Assembly (NCBI GenBank): GCA_002381645.1
Contig: DFXE01000025.1
Location: forward strand, 67,595-131,594
Reading direction: 5' to 3'
DNA length: 64,000 bases
Source: Bacteroidales bacterium UBA4116
Lineage (GTDB): Bacteria > Bacteroidota > Bacteroidia > Bacteroidales > Tannerellaceae
Shown here: one piece after another, positions 25,042-34,052 of the stretch
Numbering within the stretch: the stretch's first letter is position 1
How the letters are laid out: the number at the start of each line of letters is the position of its first letter
Position numbers and translations under genes: made by a program
Notes under the pieces: generated by a model
Databases searched by the model: none
What the model was told of the DNA's origin: nothing
What the model saw: only the letters and a program-made list of their open reading frames with translations

Positions 25042-25569
25042 ATGCGAATAATATTTTTCTTTTTTACATCCTTATTAATATTTTCAGGATGTAGGGTAAC
25101 TAAAGAAGAAGCCGCAGCTATAGCGGCTGAAGATCGTGCATGGTTCGATTTAGCTGTGCAGGCATTGAATGAACGGGATTTCGTACTGGAAGCCGACCGC
25201 GTGGATTTCAGGAGAGGGCGTTTTGCCTATGTCAATGCCAATACCAATTTTATTTCCCTCAACGGTAACAGGGCAACTATTCAGATGGCATTCAATTCAC
25301 CTTACGCAGGTCCGAATGGAATCGGTGGAATAACCGTAGACGGTTCTGCATCCAATGTCAAAATGGAAAGGGATAAAAATGGGAATATTACTTTCAGTAT
25401 GATGGTTCAGGGAGTTGCCGTTTCAGCAAATGTGACCTTCCAGATGATGAAAGGAACGAATAAATGTACCGCGACCGTAACCCCCAATTTCAACAGCAAC
25501 CGGATCACATTTACAGGCTCTTTATTCCCGACAAGCCAATCGAATGTGTTTAAAGGACGTTCTATTTAA
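25042..25569 (+). CDS. DUF4251-family lipoprotein
   Basis: 175 residues. The leader MRIIFFFFTSLLIFSGC ends at Cys17, a lipobox-like site, so it is an envelope lipoprotein. The mature part is rich in beta-strands (GRFAYVNANTNFISLNGNRA, GNITFSMMVQGVAVSANV) as in the Bacteroidetes DUF4251 family; its function is unknown. It has one of the few strong ribosome binding sites in the window, GGAGGAAG (25032-25039). Confidence 0.85.
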   Translation: MRIIFFFFTSLLIFSGCRVTKEEAAAIAAEDRAWFDLAVQALNERDFVLEADRVDFRRGRFAYVNANTNFISLNGNRATIQMAFNSPYAGPNGIGGITVDGSASNVKMERDKNGNITFSMMVQGVAVSANVTFQMMKGTNKCTATVTPNFNSNRITFTGSLFPTSQSNVFKGRSI

Positions 25570-25572
25570 TGA

Positions 25573-25610
25573 GATAAAAAAAGGCTGCCCCATCATGACG
25601 AGCAGCCTTT
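25573..25610 (-). terminator. Terminator between the DUF4251 gene and ahpC
   Basis: AAAGGCTGC (25580-25588) pairs with GCAGCCTTT (25602-25610) across a 13-base loop. On the minus strand a long T-run follows, so it ends the ahpC transcript; it may also stop the facing gene. Confidence 0.85.
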
Positions 25611-25643
25611 CGCAATTAATTAATAAAAAGTTACTTAGTAAAT

Positions 25644-26276
25644 TTAGTGTTGGCTCAAATATCCTGAAACACCTTCATTGGTAGCTTTCATTGCGTCTTT
25701 TCCTTTCGCCCAGTTCGCCGGGCAAACTTCGCCGTTCTCTTCGAAGTGCTGTAATGCATCCACCATACGGATTGCTTCATCGACATTGCGTCCTAACGGC
25801 ATATCGTTAATTACGTAATGCCTTATTTTACCCTCTTTATCCATAAGGAACAATCCGCGGTAAGCAACCGGAGAGCCGTTGGAGACCAATCCGTCCTCTT
25901 CGTCCCAATCATAATCGGAGGCTAATACTCCGAATTTCATAGATATGATTTTTGAAAAATCCGATACCAAAGGATACGTTACACCTTTAATTCCGCCTTT
26001 TTGCTTTTCCTGTTGCAGCCAGGCATAATGGGAATACTCCGAATCTACAGAGCAACCCACAACAGCTACATTACGTTTCTCAAATTCAGTTAATTTTTCC
26101 TGGAACGCATGGAGTTCCGTGGGGCAAACGAATGTAAAATCCATCGGGTAGAAAAACATTACCACATATTTTTTACCCACATATTGCTCAAGGGAAAAAT
26201 CCGAAACAATCTCATTGCCATTAATGACGGCCGGTGCATGAAATTCCGGCGCTTTTTTACCAATTAACGATCTCAT
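25644..26276 (-). CDS. ahpC: Peroxiredoxin (AhpC/2-Cys type)
   Basis: 210 residues. The peroxidatic Cys lies in FYPMDFTFVCPTELHAFQ (about 42-59, Cys51) with the Thr and Arg of the active site close by, and the resolving Cys is in GEVCPANW near the C-terminus. The extended C-terminal tail (KATNEGVSGYLSQH) is typical of eukaryote-like 2-Cys enzymes. It reduces hydrogen peroxide and organic peroxides in the cytoplasm. No reductase gene (ahpF) is adjacent. The gene stands alone between a terminator and its own -7 box at 26309-26316. Confidence 0.95.
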   Translation of the reverse strand: MRSLIGKKAPEFHAPAVINGNEIVSDFSLEQYVGKKYVVMFFYPMDFTFVCPTELHAFQEKLTEFEKRNVAVVGCSVDSEYSHYAWLQQEKQKGGIKGVTYPLVSDFSKIISMKFGVLASDYDWDEEDGLVSNGSPVAYRGLFLMDKEGKIRHYVINDMPLGRNVDEAIRMVDALQHFEENGEVCPANWAKGKDAMKATNEGVSGYLSQH

Positions 26277-26308
26277 ATTACCTTAATTTTACCATTTTTA
26301 CCCTAACA

Positions 26309-26316
26309 CAAAGGTA
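26309..26316 (-). promoter_or_regulatory. -7 box of ahpC
   Basis: TACCTTTG on the minus strand, 32 bases before the ATG. No good TTTG or TTG was found at the usual spacing upstream. Confidence 0.5.
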
Positions 26317-26377
26317 AAGTAGAAGGTTCATTGGCGGATTATGTTTCTTATCAATAGTATCTATCTGGTTATAGATG

Positions 26378-27364
26378 TTATTTATATGTCCCTTTTAAAA
26401 TCATATCCATAACCCGTGATGTGCGGGAAGCGCTTATACCCGTAGACGGACAAACACCTATCCCCCGAAGCTCGTCGACGATGGTTTGAATAAGCGGCTG
26501 CTGGATATGTTCGGGTGGTTGTATATCGAAAGTTTCCGTGTAAGCCGTAGTCGTTAACCGAATCGGTTCAAAAGCAAATGTATTGAATTGAAGTTTCCCT
26601 TTTGAACCGGTTATGGTAACAGAATCTTGCTTCGATTTTTCAGAGGTGACAAAACTCCAGATTCCTGAACCGATAACACCTGATTCAAATTCCATAATTG
26701 CAGTAATAGTATCTTTTACCCGGTACAATTTACCCAAGTTTTTTGAGAACCCTTTTGCATTGACTATTTCACCTAACAGAAAGTCAAGGATATCGAGCGT
26801 ATGCGGCGCCAGGTCATAAAAATAACCCTCCCCTGCCACCTTTTCTTTTACACGCCATGTATGGGTTTCTTCTTTAAGATCGGATATTAACGGGGGCCGG
26901 AGATAGGTTACATCTACAGTCAAAACAGTTCCGACAGCACCTCCTTCCAGCAATTCTTTTATTTTCCTGAAATATGGCAAAGCACGCCTGTAATAGGCCA
27001 CGAATAACTTTTGTCCGCTTTGCCGGGAGGCTTTTATCATATCCAGGCATTCCTCATAATCCATTGCCATAGGCTTTTCAACATACACAGGTTTACCCGC
27101 CTGTAAAGCACGGATAGCATATTCTTTATGAGAATCAGGCGGCGTTGCAATATAAATGGCATTCACATTACCGTCATGAATAAGATCTTCTGCATCCGTA
27201 TAGTATACGGGCACATTATGCCTTTGTGCAAAATCTCCGGCTTTTCGCGCATCCCTCCGCATAATTGCCTTTAATGCCGAATGTTCCAATTTATAAAAAG
27301 CAGGTCCGCTCTTTTTCTCGCATACGTTACCCGCGCCTATAATTCCCCAGTTAACTGTTTCCAT
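26378..27364 (-). CDS. Cytoplasmic Gfo/Idh/MocA-family oxidoreductase
   Basis: 328 residues from the ATG at 27364 (a further ATG three codons upstream is also possible). NAD(P)-binding GIIGAGNVCEKKSGPAFYKL near the start, IYIATPPDSHKEYAI (about 68-82) and GKPVYVEKPMAMDYEECL with the EKP motif. The C-terminal dimerisation domain includes YFYDLAPHTLDILDFLLGE. In contrast to the Tat-exported relative at 14738-16174 it has no signal peptide and acts in the cytoplasm. Substrates of this family include myo-inositol, glucose and biliverdin; the true substrate cannot be told. Confidence 0.9.
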   Translation of the reverse strand: METVNWGIIGAGNVCEKKSGPAFYKLEHSALKAIMRRDARKAGDFAQRHNVPVYYTDAEDLIHDGNVNAIYIATPPDSHKEYAIRALQAGKPVYVEKPMAMDYEECLDMIKASRQSGQKLFVAYYRRALPYFRKIKELLEGGAVGTVLTVDVTYLRPPLISDLKEETHTWRVKEKVAGEGYFYDLAPHTLDILDFLLGEIVNAKGFSKNLGKLYRVKDTITAIMEFESGVIGSGIWSFVTSEKSKQDSVTITGSKGKLQFNTFAFEPIRLTTTAYTETFDIQPPEHIQQPLIQTIVDELRGIGVCPSTGISASRTSRVMDMILKGTYK

Positions 27365-27490
27365 TGATATCATATTTTAATTGATCTGTCTATAAATATA
27401 CATCTTCCCCATAGGTAAGCCCGCATATTAATAATCGTTACGAAGCTATAAATATTTGTCAACTGCAAATAATTAACAACTAACTATTTG

Positions 27491-27498
27491 TAGCTTTG
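27491..27498 (+). promoter_or_regulatory. -7 box of the TPR gene
   Basis: TAGCTTTG, 24 bases before the ATG at 27522. A -33 element is not clear. Confidence 0.45.
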
Positions 27499-27521
27499 CG
27501 ATACATTTTAATTGTCATCCT

Positions 27522-28346
27522 ATGAAATTTTATTTCGCTCTATTTATATCCTTGTTCAGCTACATTTATCCGGTAAATGCCCAAACATACGAAGAATTGG
27601 TCGATCAAAGCTTTACTTATATTGATAAAGAAGAATTATTTGCAGCGGAAGAAAGCCTGAAAGCCGCCATGCGGCTGGAGCCTGCCAACCCTACTAATTT
27701 TGCTTTACTGACTAATCTCGGAACTATACAACGCAGGCAGGGGAAAAAAGAAGATGCCATTTTATCTTATACAGCTGCATTGAGCCGTTATCCTGATAAT
27801 ATTATGATACTTGAAAACCGTGCTTCGCTATTTGCGGAAATGGGCGAGACAGAAAAAGCGATTTCGGATTATACCGTGCTTTTAATTAAAGACCCGATTA
27901 ACCAGGATGCTCTTTACAGCAGGGGCATTCTCTATCTCCAACAAAAAGATTTTATACGTGCTGAAATGGATTTCGATAAAATACTGGAGGTAAATGAGAA
28001 AACGGTACACGGACGTTTGGGGCACGCCGTGCTTGAAAAAATGCGGGGAAATTATGATGAAAGCGAACGCATCTACAATTATCTGATCGACCAGTTGCCG
28101 CGTGAATGGCTTATTTATGAGGGGCGTGCCGATCTTTATTTCATGATGGGTAAGAATTCGCGGGCGATGGCAGATATTAACAGGGTATTCTCCGAAACGG
28201 AACCCACTGCCGCATTATATGTTCTACGCGGGAAGATAAAACTCGCACAATACGAGCGGGAATCCGCACTGAAAGACTTTGCAAAAGCTTTGGAAATGGG
28301 ATATGATACAGAGATTATTGATGAACTTACCCGCATGGCTAAATGA
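27522..28346 (+). CDS. Secreted tetratricopeptide-repeat protein
   Basis: 274 residues. A signal peptide (about 1-20, ending IYPVNAQ) is followed by six or seven TPR-like units, for example EDAILSYTAALSRYPDNIMI (about 86-105), EKAISDYTVLLIKDPINQDA and RAEMDFDKILEVNEKTVHGR. TPR units are protein-interaction modules; Bacteroidetes have many periplasmic proteins of this type. It ends 15 bases before the facing yifB gene, with no terminator seen. Confidence 0.88.
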   Translation: MKFYFALFISLFSYIYPVNAQTYEELVDQSFTYIDKEELFAAEESLKAAMRLEPANPTNFALLTNLGTIQRRQGKKEDAILSYTAALSRYPDNIMILENRASLFAEMGETEKAISDYTVLLIKDPINQDALYSRGILYLQQKDFIRAEMDFDKILEVNEKTVHGRLGHAVLEKMRGNYDESERIYNYLIDQLPREWLIYEGRADLYFMMGKNSRAMADINRVFSETEPTAALYVLRGKIKLAQYERESALKDFAKALEMGYDTEIIDELTRMAK

Positions 28347-28361
28347 AAAACGGTAAAATGG

Positions 28362-29900
28362 TCAGGTTCCCCAGCTTTCGCGGTCCAGATTCCGGTAATT
28401 GATCGCTTCCGCTATATGTTGTGAAGATACCGTTTCCGATCCTTCCAGATCGGCGATCGTACGCGATACCTTCAATATCCTGTCATAGGCACGGGCCGAA
28501 AGGTTCAGGCGTTCCATGGCATTCTTTAATAAATTGAATCCTGTGGAATCAGGTACCACATACCTGTGAAGCAGTTTAGTAGTCATTTGCGCGTTACTAT
28601 AGATACCGCCTTCATCTTTAAAACGCTCCTGTTGTATCACGCGGGCCTTCATCACCCGCTCACGCACGGCCACGCTGGGCTCGGCAGGACGCCTCTCCGA
28701 AATCTTCTCGAACGGAACGGGTACTATCTCTACCTGTATATCGATACGGTCTAATAGCGGCCCCGAAATGCGGTTCATGTATTTCTGTACGGCCCCGGGA
28801 GGACATAAACACGCGCGTTCCGGATGATTATAATATCCGCATGGACATGGATTCATTGAACTTACCAGCATAAAACCCGCCGGATAGTCTACCGTAAAAC
28901 GGGCGCGGGATATGGATATATGACGATCTTCCAGTGGCTGCCGCATAACCTCAAGTACATTCCTGTTGAATTCCGGCAGCTCATCCAGGAACAATACGCC
29001 GTTATGCGCCAGGCTTATTTCACCCGGCTGGGGAAAAGAACCGCCGCCAACCATAGCCACGTTTGAAATCGTATGATGGGGCGACCGGAAGGGGCGTTTC
29101 GTTATAAGCGATGTGCCTTTACTCATCTTTCCGGCAACGGAATGAATTTTGGTTGTTTCCAATGACTCGGAAAGAGTTAACGGCGGCAAAATAGTAGGCA
29201 GGCGTTTCGCAAGCATCGACTTTCCGCTTCCCGGAGGACCAACCATCAACAGGTTATGGCTTCCGGCGGCAGCCACTTCCAAAGCCCGTTTGACATTCTC
29301 CTGCCCCCTTACATCTGAAAAATCGTATTCAAAAGAATCATGATGTGCGTAAAACTCGGCTTTTGTATCGACAAATGTAGGATCAACATCCAATTTGCCG
29401 TTTAAGAAGGAAATGACTTCTTTGATATTTTCCATACCGTATACCCTTAATCCCGATACGACCGCAGCTTCACGCGCATTTTGCCTGGGAAGAATAAATC
29501 CTTTAAAACCTTCCTCTTTTGCCTTTACAGCTATGGGCAGTACTCCCTTCACGGGAAGTAAACTACCGTCGAGCGACAATTCCCCCATAATCATATACTC
29601 ACTAAGCCTTTCCTGATCGACTTCCTCCGCCGCAGCCATAATGCCGATGGCAAGCGGCAAATCATAAGAAGAGCCCTCTTTCCGGATATCGGCGGGAGCC
29701 ATATTGATAACAATACGGTAACGGGGGAATTTATATCCGCTTACCTGCAATGCAGAAATTATACGTTCATGGCTTTCACGCACGGCAACATCAGGCAAAC
29801 CTACCAGAAAAAACTGGATACCCTTATTGCAACTTACTTCAATGGTAATAATAGTTGCAGAAATGCCCTGCACGGCAGCAGCAAAAGTTTTGACTAACAT
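28362..29900 (-). CDS. yifB: YifB/ComM-family Mg-chelatase-like ATPase
   Basis: 512 residues. An N-terminal Lon-protease-like S16 domain (GLPDVAVRESHERI at about 34-47; MAPADIRKEGSSYDLPLAIG) precedes an AAA+ ATPase with Walker A VGPPGSGKSMLAKRLP (about 218-233) and Walker B GVLFLDELPEF. A zinc-finger-like insert has four cysteines (PCPCGYYNHPERACLCPPG). YifB/ComM proteins are helicases for branch migration in natural transformation and are widespread in non-competent species. The gene forms a minus-strand pair with the TlpA-like gene at 29971. Confidence 0.95.
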   Translation of the reverse strand: MLVKTFAAAVQGISATIITIEVSCNKGIQFFLVGLPDVAVRESHERIISALQVSGYKFPRYRIVINMAPADIRKEGSSYDLPLAIGIMAAAEEVDQERLSEYMIMGELSLDGSLLPVKGVLPIAVKAKEEGFKGFILPRQNAREAAVVSGLRVYGMENIKEVISFLNGKLDVDPTFVDTKAEFYAHHDSFEYDFSDVRGQENVKRALEVAAAGSHNLLMVGPPGSGKSMLAKRLPTILPPLTLSESLETTKIHSVAGKMSKGTSLITKRPFRSPHHTISNVAMVGGGSFPQPGEISLAHNGVLFLDELPEFNRNVLEVMRQPLEDRHISISRARFTVDYPAGFMLVSSMNPCPCGYYNHPERACLCPPGAVQKYMNRISGPLLDRIDIQVEIVPVPFEKISERRPAEPSVAVRERVMKARVIQQERFKDEGGIYSNAQMTTKLLHRYVVPDSTGFNLLKNAMERLNLSARAYDRILKVSRTIADLEGSETVSSQHIAEAINYRNLDRESWGT

Positions 29901-29970
29901 AGTTAAAGAATGATTAATTACTAATGGTTAATGATTAACAACGGAAAAGATCGAGATTGATTATTTAGGG

Positions 29971-31074
29971 CTAATCGCTGTTTAAAAGCCTTTCGAGTGT
30001 TTGCTTTACCTCCATACCACTTTCTGTTTTAAGGATGATCTTACCTTCATTATCAATCAAAAAACAACGCGGCAATGCATTGACATTATATAAGTCGATC
30101 AACATGGCAGCTTGCCCTGCCGAATCGGTTACCAGGTTCCATTGTATACTGTCGTTATGCAGAACCTGCCTGACACCCTCCATATCGTCATCAAGACTGA
30201 TCAGAAGCTGTTCGAATTCTTCTTTCGGATATTTGCTGTCGAATTCATCCAGATAGAGATCATCCGTCTGACACATATCACACCAGGGAGCTGTAAATGT
30301 CATCAGAAGATATTTGTCCGGGAAAGAATCCAGCGCCACTGTTTCCCCATAGACATTTTTCACGGTAAAATTAGGTGCTTCCGCACCTAAAGCTGTTCGT
30401 TTGGCACGTATGCTGTACTGCTCCAACTCTTTTGTGAGGTAAAAATCTTTTAATTGGGGATCGAGGGTGATAAGTAATTCATCCAGTTTCCGTGTATCGT
30501 CGGGATCAGTGAAAAACGTTTGAATTAAAACAACAGAAGCTTCTTCTTTCGGGTGGCTCCGTATATATGCCAGTGCTTCTTCGCTTAACTGATGGTTAAT
30601 ATTAGCTAAACGTGTAGTCATATCATTTCCATCCAACGGATTACCCTCACTGCTCCCTCCGTAAAGGCCGGCATAAAGGTCGGTTTGTTCTTTTAACAAT
30701 GGAGCTAAATCCCGCCTTACACCGGAAAGTTCATTATTTATACGTCCTCCCCTCGCCTGCAACAGTAAAGGATAATGCACATCGCCTGTGACGTTTACTT
30801 TCACGCCCGGTTCAAGGTAAATCGTAAACCATAACGCTTTGTCTTCAAAAAAAAGAGTGACCTGGTTAAAACCTTCTTGTGACTGCTCTATCTTAAATTG
30901 ACCGGGTTTTTCACAAATAACCGTATCAACAAAACTATAGTCTTCTGATTCAAATACGGCATAAATAGTTTGATCTTCCAGATTGGTAAGTTTACCCTCA
31001 ATCTGATAAGCCACATTTCCACCACACGAAAACATAAAAAGTATCGTGCTTATTATCAACGGAATATTCTTCAT
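29971..31074 (-). CDS. TlpA-like thioredoxin-domain lipoprotein
   Basis: 367 residues. A leader ending IISTILFMFSCGG places the lipid-modified Cys at 17. The N-terminal 130 residues form a DUF4369-like beta-domain (YQIEGKLTNLEDQTIYAVF). The C-terminal thioredoxin fold has the CxxC active site in TFTAPWCDMCQTDDLYLDEF and the cis-Pro in NALPRCFLID. TlpA/ResA-like proteins keep periplasmic thiols reduced, for example in cytochrome c assembly. No cytochrome genes are close, so the partner is unknown. Confidence 0.88.
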   Translation of the reverse strand: MKNIPLIISTILFMFSCGGNVAYQIEGKLTNLEDQTIYAVFESEDYSFVDTVICEKPGQFKIEQSQEGFNQVTLFFEDKALWFTIYLEPGVKVNVTGDVHYPLLLQARGGRINNELSGVRRDLAPLLKEQTDLYAGLYGGSSEGNPLDGNDMTTRLANINHQLSEEALAYIRSHPKEEASVVLIQTFFTDPDDTRKLDELLITLDPQLKDFYLTKELEQYSIRAKRTALGAEAPNFTVKNVYGETVALDSFPDKYLLMTFTAPWCDMCQTDDLYLDEFDSKYPKEEFEQLLISLDDDMEGVRQVLHNDSIQWNLVTDSAGQAAMLIDLYNVNALPRCFLIDNEGKIILKTESGMEVKQTLERLLNSD

Positions 31075-31233
31075 TTACACCTGAATTCTCCCCACATTTT
31101 GGTTATAATGCGATAAAGATAATAATCTATTTTAAAATAACTTTATATTTCATAAGAAAGTTTATCTATTTGTTATCGCCATTTATTTTGATTCAGCTTT
31201 ATTACAAAAGAGTTACTTTTAGAAAAAAAGAGC

Positions 31234-31241
31234 TACTTTTG
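31234..31241 (+). promoter_or_regulatory. -7 box of the 123-residue membrane protein gene
   Basis: TACTTTTG, 39 bases before the ATG at 31281. A similar but weaker box lies about 20 bases upstream (TACTTTTA, 31214-31221). Confidence 0.45.
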
Positions 31242-31280
31242 CCGCCGGTTTAACTTATATTAAATAAAGAAAAGGTTATC

Positions 31281-31652
31281 ATGTCGAAATTAGGATTTTT
31301 TATTGGTGAATTCAACATGTTGTTAGTTTCAGCTTTGGCAATAGGATTGGTAATAATTGTAGGTTTTCTGATGGTATCGAAAATAAAAAAAAGAGAACCG
31401 ATTCCAATATCTTATAAAATTATTCATGCCACTGCTACTTTCATTGGGGCATTGATAGTTGTTATTGCTGCATTTATGGGAGATTTCAGGCTTTGGACAA
31501 ATATAATATTAGCGCTTATTATTGTAGCTTTAGGGCTTTGGATGGCTTTTGGTAAATTGAAGAAACCGGTTGCTAAATCCGTTCTTGTTTGTCACGCTAC
31601 CATAGGAATTATCTGCTATATCATTTTTATCTACTACATAATTACTTTATAA
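31281..31652 (+). CDS. Small four-helix membrane protein, function unknown
   Basis: 123 residues. Four hydrophobic segments at about 13-34, 46-67, 70-89 and 99-121, joined by short basic loops (KIKKREPIP, FGKLKKPVAKS). No signal peptide or catalytic motif. It stands alone with its own -7 box and a bidirectional terminator after it. I do not recognise the family. Confidence 0.7.
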   Translation: MSKLGFFIGEFNMLLVSALAIGLVIIVGFLMVSKIKKREPIPISYKIIHATATFIGALIVVIAAFMGDFRLWTNIILALIIVALGLWMAFGKLKKPVAKSVLVCHATIGIICYIIFIYYIITL

Positions 31653-31664
31653 TTATTTACCTAT

Positions 31665-31704
31665 ACATAAAAAAGGCTTTCCGATCGGAAAGCCTTTTTT
31701 ATGT
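31665..31704. terminator. Perfect 40-bp palindromic bidirectional terminator
   Basis: The 40 bases 31665-31704 are a perfect palindrome centred on GGCTTTCCGATCGGAAAGCC with A/T-runs on both sides. It ends both the plus-strand membrane protein gene and the facing minus-strand pckA gene. Confidence 0.9.
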
Positions 31705-31721
31705 TATATAATAACTGAATA

Positions 31722-33329
31722 TTATAATTTCGGACCAGCAGCTACTAATGCTTTACCAGTTTCATGGCCTGTAAATTTAGTAAAGTTCTTGATGAAACGT
31801 CCAGCCAGGTCTTTTGCTTTTTCTTCCCATTGAGAAGCATCGCTGTAAGTATCACGTGGATCAAGGATCTTAGGATCTACTCCTGGTAATTCGGTCGGTA
31901 CTTCGAAATCGAAATACGGCATTTTTTTAGTTGGAGCTTTATCGATAGAGCCATCAAGGATAGCATCAATGATACCGCGTGTATCTTTAATAGAGATACG
32001 TTTTCCGCTACCGTTCCATCCTGTATTTACCAGATAAGCCTTGGCACCCGATTTGTTCATTTTCTTCACCAATTCTTCACCGTATTTTGTCGGGTGCAAA
32101 GATAAGAATGCAGCACCAAAACAAGCAGAGAATGTAGGAGTAGGTTCAGTAATACCACGTTCTGTTCCGGCTAATTTAGCGGTAAAACCAGAAAGGAAGT
32201 AATATTGAGTCTGTTCCGGAGTAAGGATAGATACCGGAGGCAATACACCAAAAGCATCAGCAGAAAGGAAGATAACCTTTTCTGCAGGTCCTGCTTTAGA
32301 TACCGGTTTTACAATATTCTTAATATGGTTGATCGGATAAGATACACGTGTATTTTCAGTTACACTCTTATCATTGAAGTCGATCTTGCCGTTTGCATCA
32401 ACAGTAACGTTTTCCAGTAAAGCGTCACGTTTGATTGCATTGTAAATATCGGGTTCAGCTTCTTTGCTGAGGTTGATAACTTTTGCATAGCAACCACCTT
32501 CAAAGTTGAATACGCCTTCATCGTCCCAACCATGTTCATCGTCACCAATCAACAAACGTTTCGGGTCAGTTGAAAGAGTAGTCTTACCTGTTCCTGAAAG
32601 ACCGAAGAAAATAGCGGTATTTTTACCTTCCATATCCGTATTGGCAGAACAGTGCATAGAAGCCATTCCCTGAAGCGGCAACAGATAGTTCATATAAGAG
32701 AACATACCTTTTTTCATTTCACCACCATACCAGGTGTTAAGGATAACCTGTACTTTTTCAGTCAGGTTGAATACTACGGCAGTTTCAGAATTTAATCCAA
32801 GTTCCTTATAGTTTTCAACTTTTGCCTTAGAAGCGTTCATGATAACGAAATCAGGTTCACCGAAGTTAGCCAGTTCTTCTGCTGAAGGACGGATAAACAT
32901 ATTGGTTACAAAATGAGCCTGCCATGCCACTTCCATAATGAAACGCAGTTTCAAGCGAGAGTTTTCGTTAGCACCGCAAAAAGCATCGACAACAAACAAA
33001 CGTTTGCTTGATAATTGCTTAACAGCAAGGTCTTTCAACACTTTCCAAGCCTCAACCGTTACAGGTTTATTATCATTTTTATATTCTTCTGAAGTCCACC
33101 ATACAGTATCTTTGCTGGTTTCGTCCATTACAAAAAATTTATCTTTAGGAGAGCGACCAGTATAAACACCTGTCATTACGTTTACTGCTCCCAATTCAGT
33201 TACCTGGCCTTTTTCAAAACCTTCTAAACCTGGTTTTGTTTCTTCCTGAAACAACGTGTCAAAAGACGGATTGTGCACTATCTCAGTAACACCTGTAATT
33301 CCGTACTTGCTTAAATCTAAATTAGCCAT
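31722..33329 (-). CDS. pckA: Phosphoenolpyruvate carboxykinase (ATP)
   Basis: 535 residues, the ATP-dependent form. The kinase P-loop is GLSGTGKTTLSTDPKR (about 245-260), followed by the metal-binding DDEHGWDDEGVFNFEGGCYAK; upstream TGRSPKDKFFV (about 57-67) and GEMKKGMFSYMNYLLP fit the oxaloacetate/PEP site. In Bacteroidales the enzyme works mainly in the carboxylating direction during fermentation to succinate and propionate, fixing CO2 and making ATP. The leader is long, about 90 bases from the -7 box at 33420-33427. Confidence 0.97.
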   Translation of the reverse strand: MANLDLSKYGITGVTEIVHNPSFDTLFQEETKPGLEGFEKGQVTELGAVNVMTGVYTGRSPKDKFFVMDETSKDTVWWTSEEYKNDNKPVTVEAWKVLKDLAVKQLSSKRLFVVDAFCGANENSRLKLRFIMEVAWQAHFVTNMFIRPSAEELANFGEPDFVIMNASKAKVENYKELGLNSETAVVFNLTEKVQVILNTWYGGEMKKGMFSYMNYLLPLQGMASMHCSANTDMEGKNTAIFFGLSGTGKTTLSTDPKRLLIGDDEHGWDDEGVFNFEGGCYAKVINLSKEAEPDIYNAIKRDALLENVTVDANGKIDFNDKSVTENTRVSYPINHIKNIVKPVSKAGPAEKVIFLSADAFGVLPPVSILTPEQTQYYFLSGFTAKLAGTERGITEPTPTFSACFGAAFLSLHPTKYGEELVKKMNKSGAKAYLVNTGWNGSGKRISIKDTRGIIDAILDGSIDKAPTKKMPYFDFEVPTELPGVDPKILDPRDTYSDASQWEEKAKDLAGRFIKNFTKFTGHETGKALVAAGPKL

Positions 33330-33419
33330 TTCGTACTTAATAATTAATAATTGATTGATTTATAATAACTTTTATCACTTTTTCCGTTATTTACGAGTAG
33401 TCCCTTGTAAACCACCCTA

Positions 33420-33427
33420 CAAAAGTA
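33420..33427 (-). promoter_or_regulatory. -7 box of pckA
   Basis: TACTTTTG on the minus strand, about 90 bases before the ATG at 33329. No strong -33 element is visible. Confidence 0.45.
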
Positions 33428-33858
33428 ATACTATTTTTGAATTATGGTGACTTAATTAAGGAAATTTTTCAGTAATAACTAAAATATATCCTCCTATTGT
33501 TTTTTCAGTGCTTTCCAGCCGTGTTTGGAAGATTTAAATTAGAAGCAAACAAAGAGCCGGAAGCCTCTCGTATTTGAGCCCATATAAAGCGGATTGTAAA
33601 ATAAACTTAAGAACTTCCTAGCATGATTTAAGAGAGTTTGAGTGACCACATATGAGATTTTAGTTTTTTGCCTTCAGCCTTCAGCCATTTATAACATATT
33701 GATTCATAGAATAAAACCCTGAAGGGTTTAGTATCCGGAGCCTTCAGGTGGAAAAGATTGCAGCGTTAAAGAAGTTTATTCAGACTATTAACTGTTTAGT
33801 ATAGAATAACTAATATTCATATACCGTATCCTTATTCTTTGAGTCGTATATACTTATT

Positions 33859-33946
33859 GATTTAACGGTAGTCAAAAAGACTTTTAACGGGCGTTAAAAA
33901 TACTTTTGACTACCGTTAAAAATGTTTCTAACAGTCGTTAAGAGCA
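33859..33946. repeat. Array of four 22-bp imperfect repeats (array 1)
   Basis: Four units of exactly 22 bp (33859-33880, 33881-33902, 33903-33924, 33925-33946), each with the pattern TTTTAAC at its start and CGTTAAAAA near its end, or its complement. Units 1 and 3 form a 17-bp inverted repeat (33861-33877 with 33904-33920), and unit 2 is itself a palindrome (33882-33899, TTTTAACG and CGTTAAAA). T-tracts and A-tracts alternate at about half-unit spacing. It is one of three such arrays in the window. Confidence 0.8.
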
Positions 33947-34014
33947 TAAAAGTTAATGAGTGACGACTTAATATATCACGTGCGGAAGATTAAAAACTAT
34001 TGACTTAATAACAA

Positions 34015-34047
34015 AACACCGGAGTCTATTTCCAAAACTCCGGTGTT
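34015..34047 (-). terminator. Terminator of the korAB operon
   Basis: AACACCGGAG (34015-34024) pairs with CTCCGGTGTT (34038-34047), 13-base loop, followed on the minus strand by TTGTTATT. It lies 5 bases beyond the korB stop. Confidence 0.8.
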
Positions 34048-34052
34048 CAATC

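Larger units (their letters stand above)
33330..34052. other. Long intergenic region upstream of pckA
   Basis: About 720 bases without a gene. It holds the pckA -7 box, a direct tandem of CCTTCAG near 33672-33686, the palindrome AAACCCTGAAGGGTTT (33715-33730), the four-unit 22-bp array at 33859-33946, and the korB terminator. I see no coding sequence. Confidence 0.6.

Noticed and set aside
33975..33982. A CACGTG at this place, and others near 13270, 31853 and 32344, as further parS sites
   Set aside because: The flanking bases do not match TGTTTC/GAAACA.
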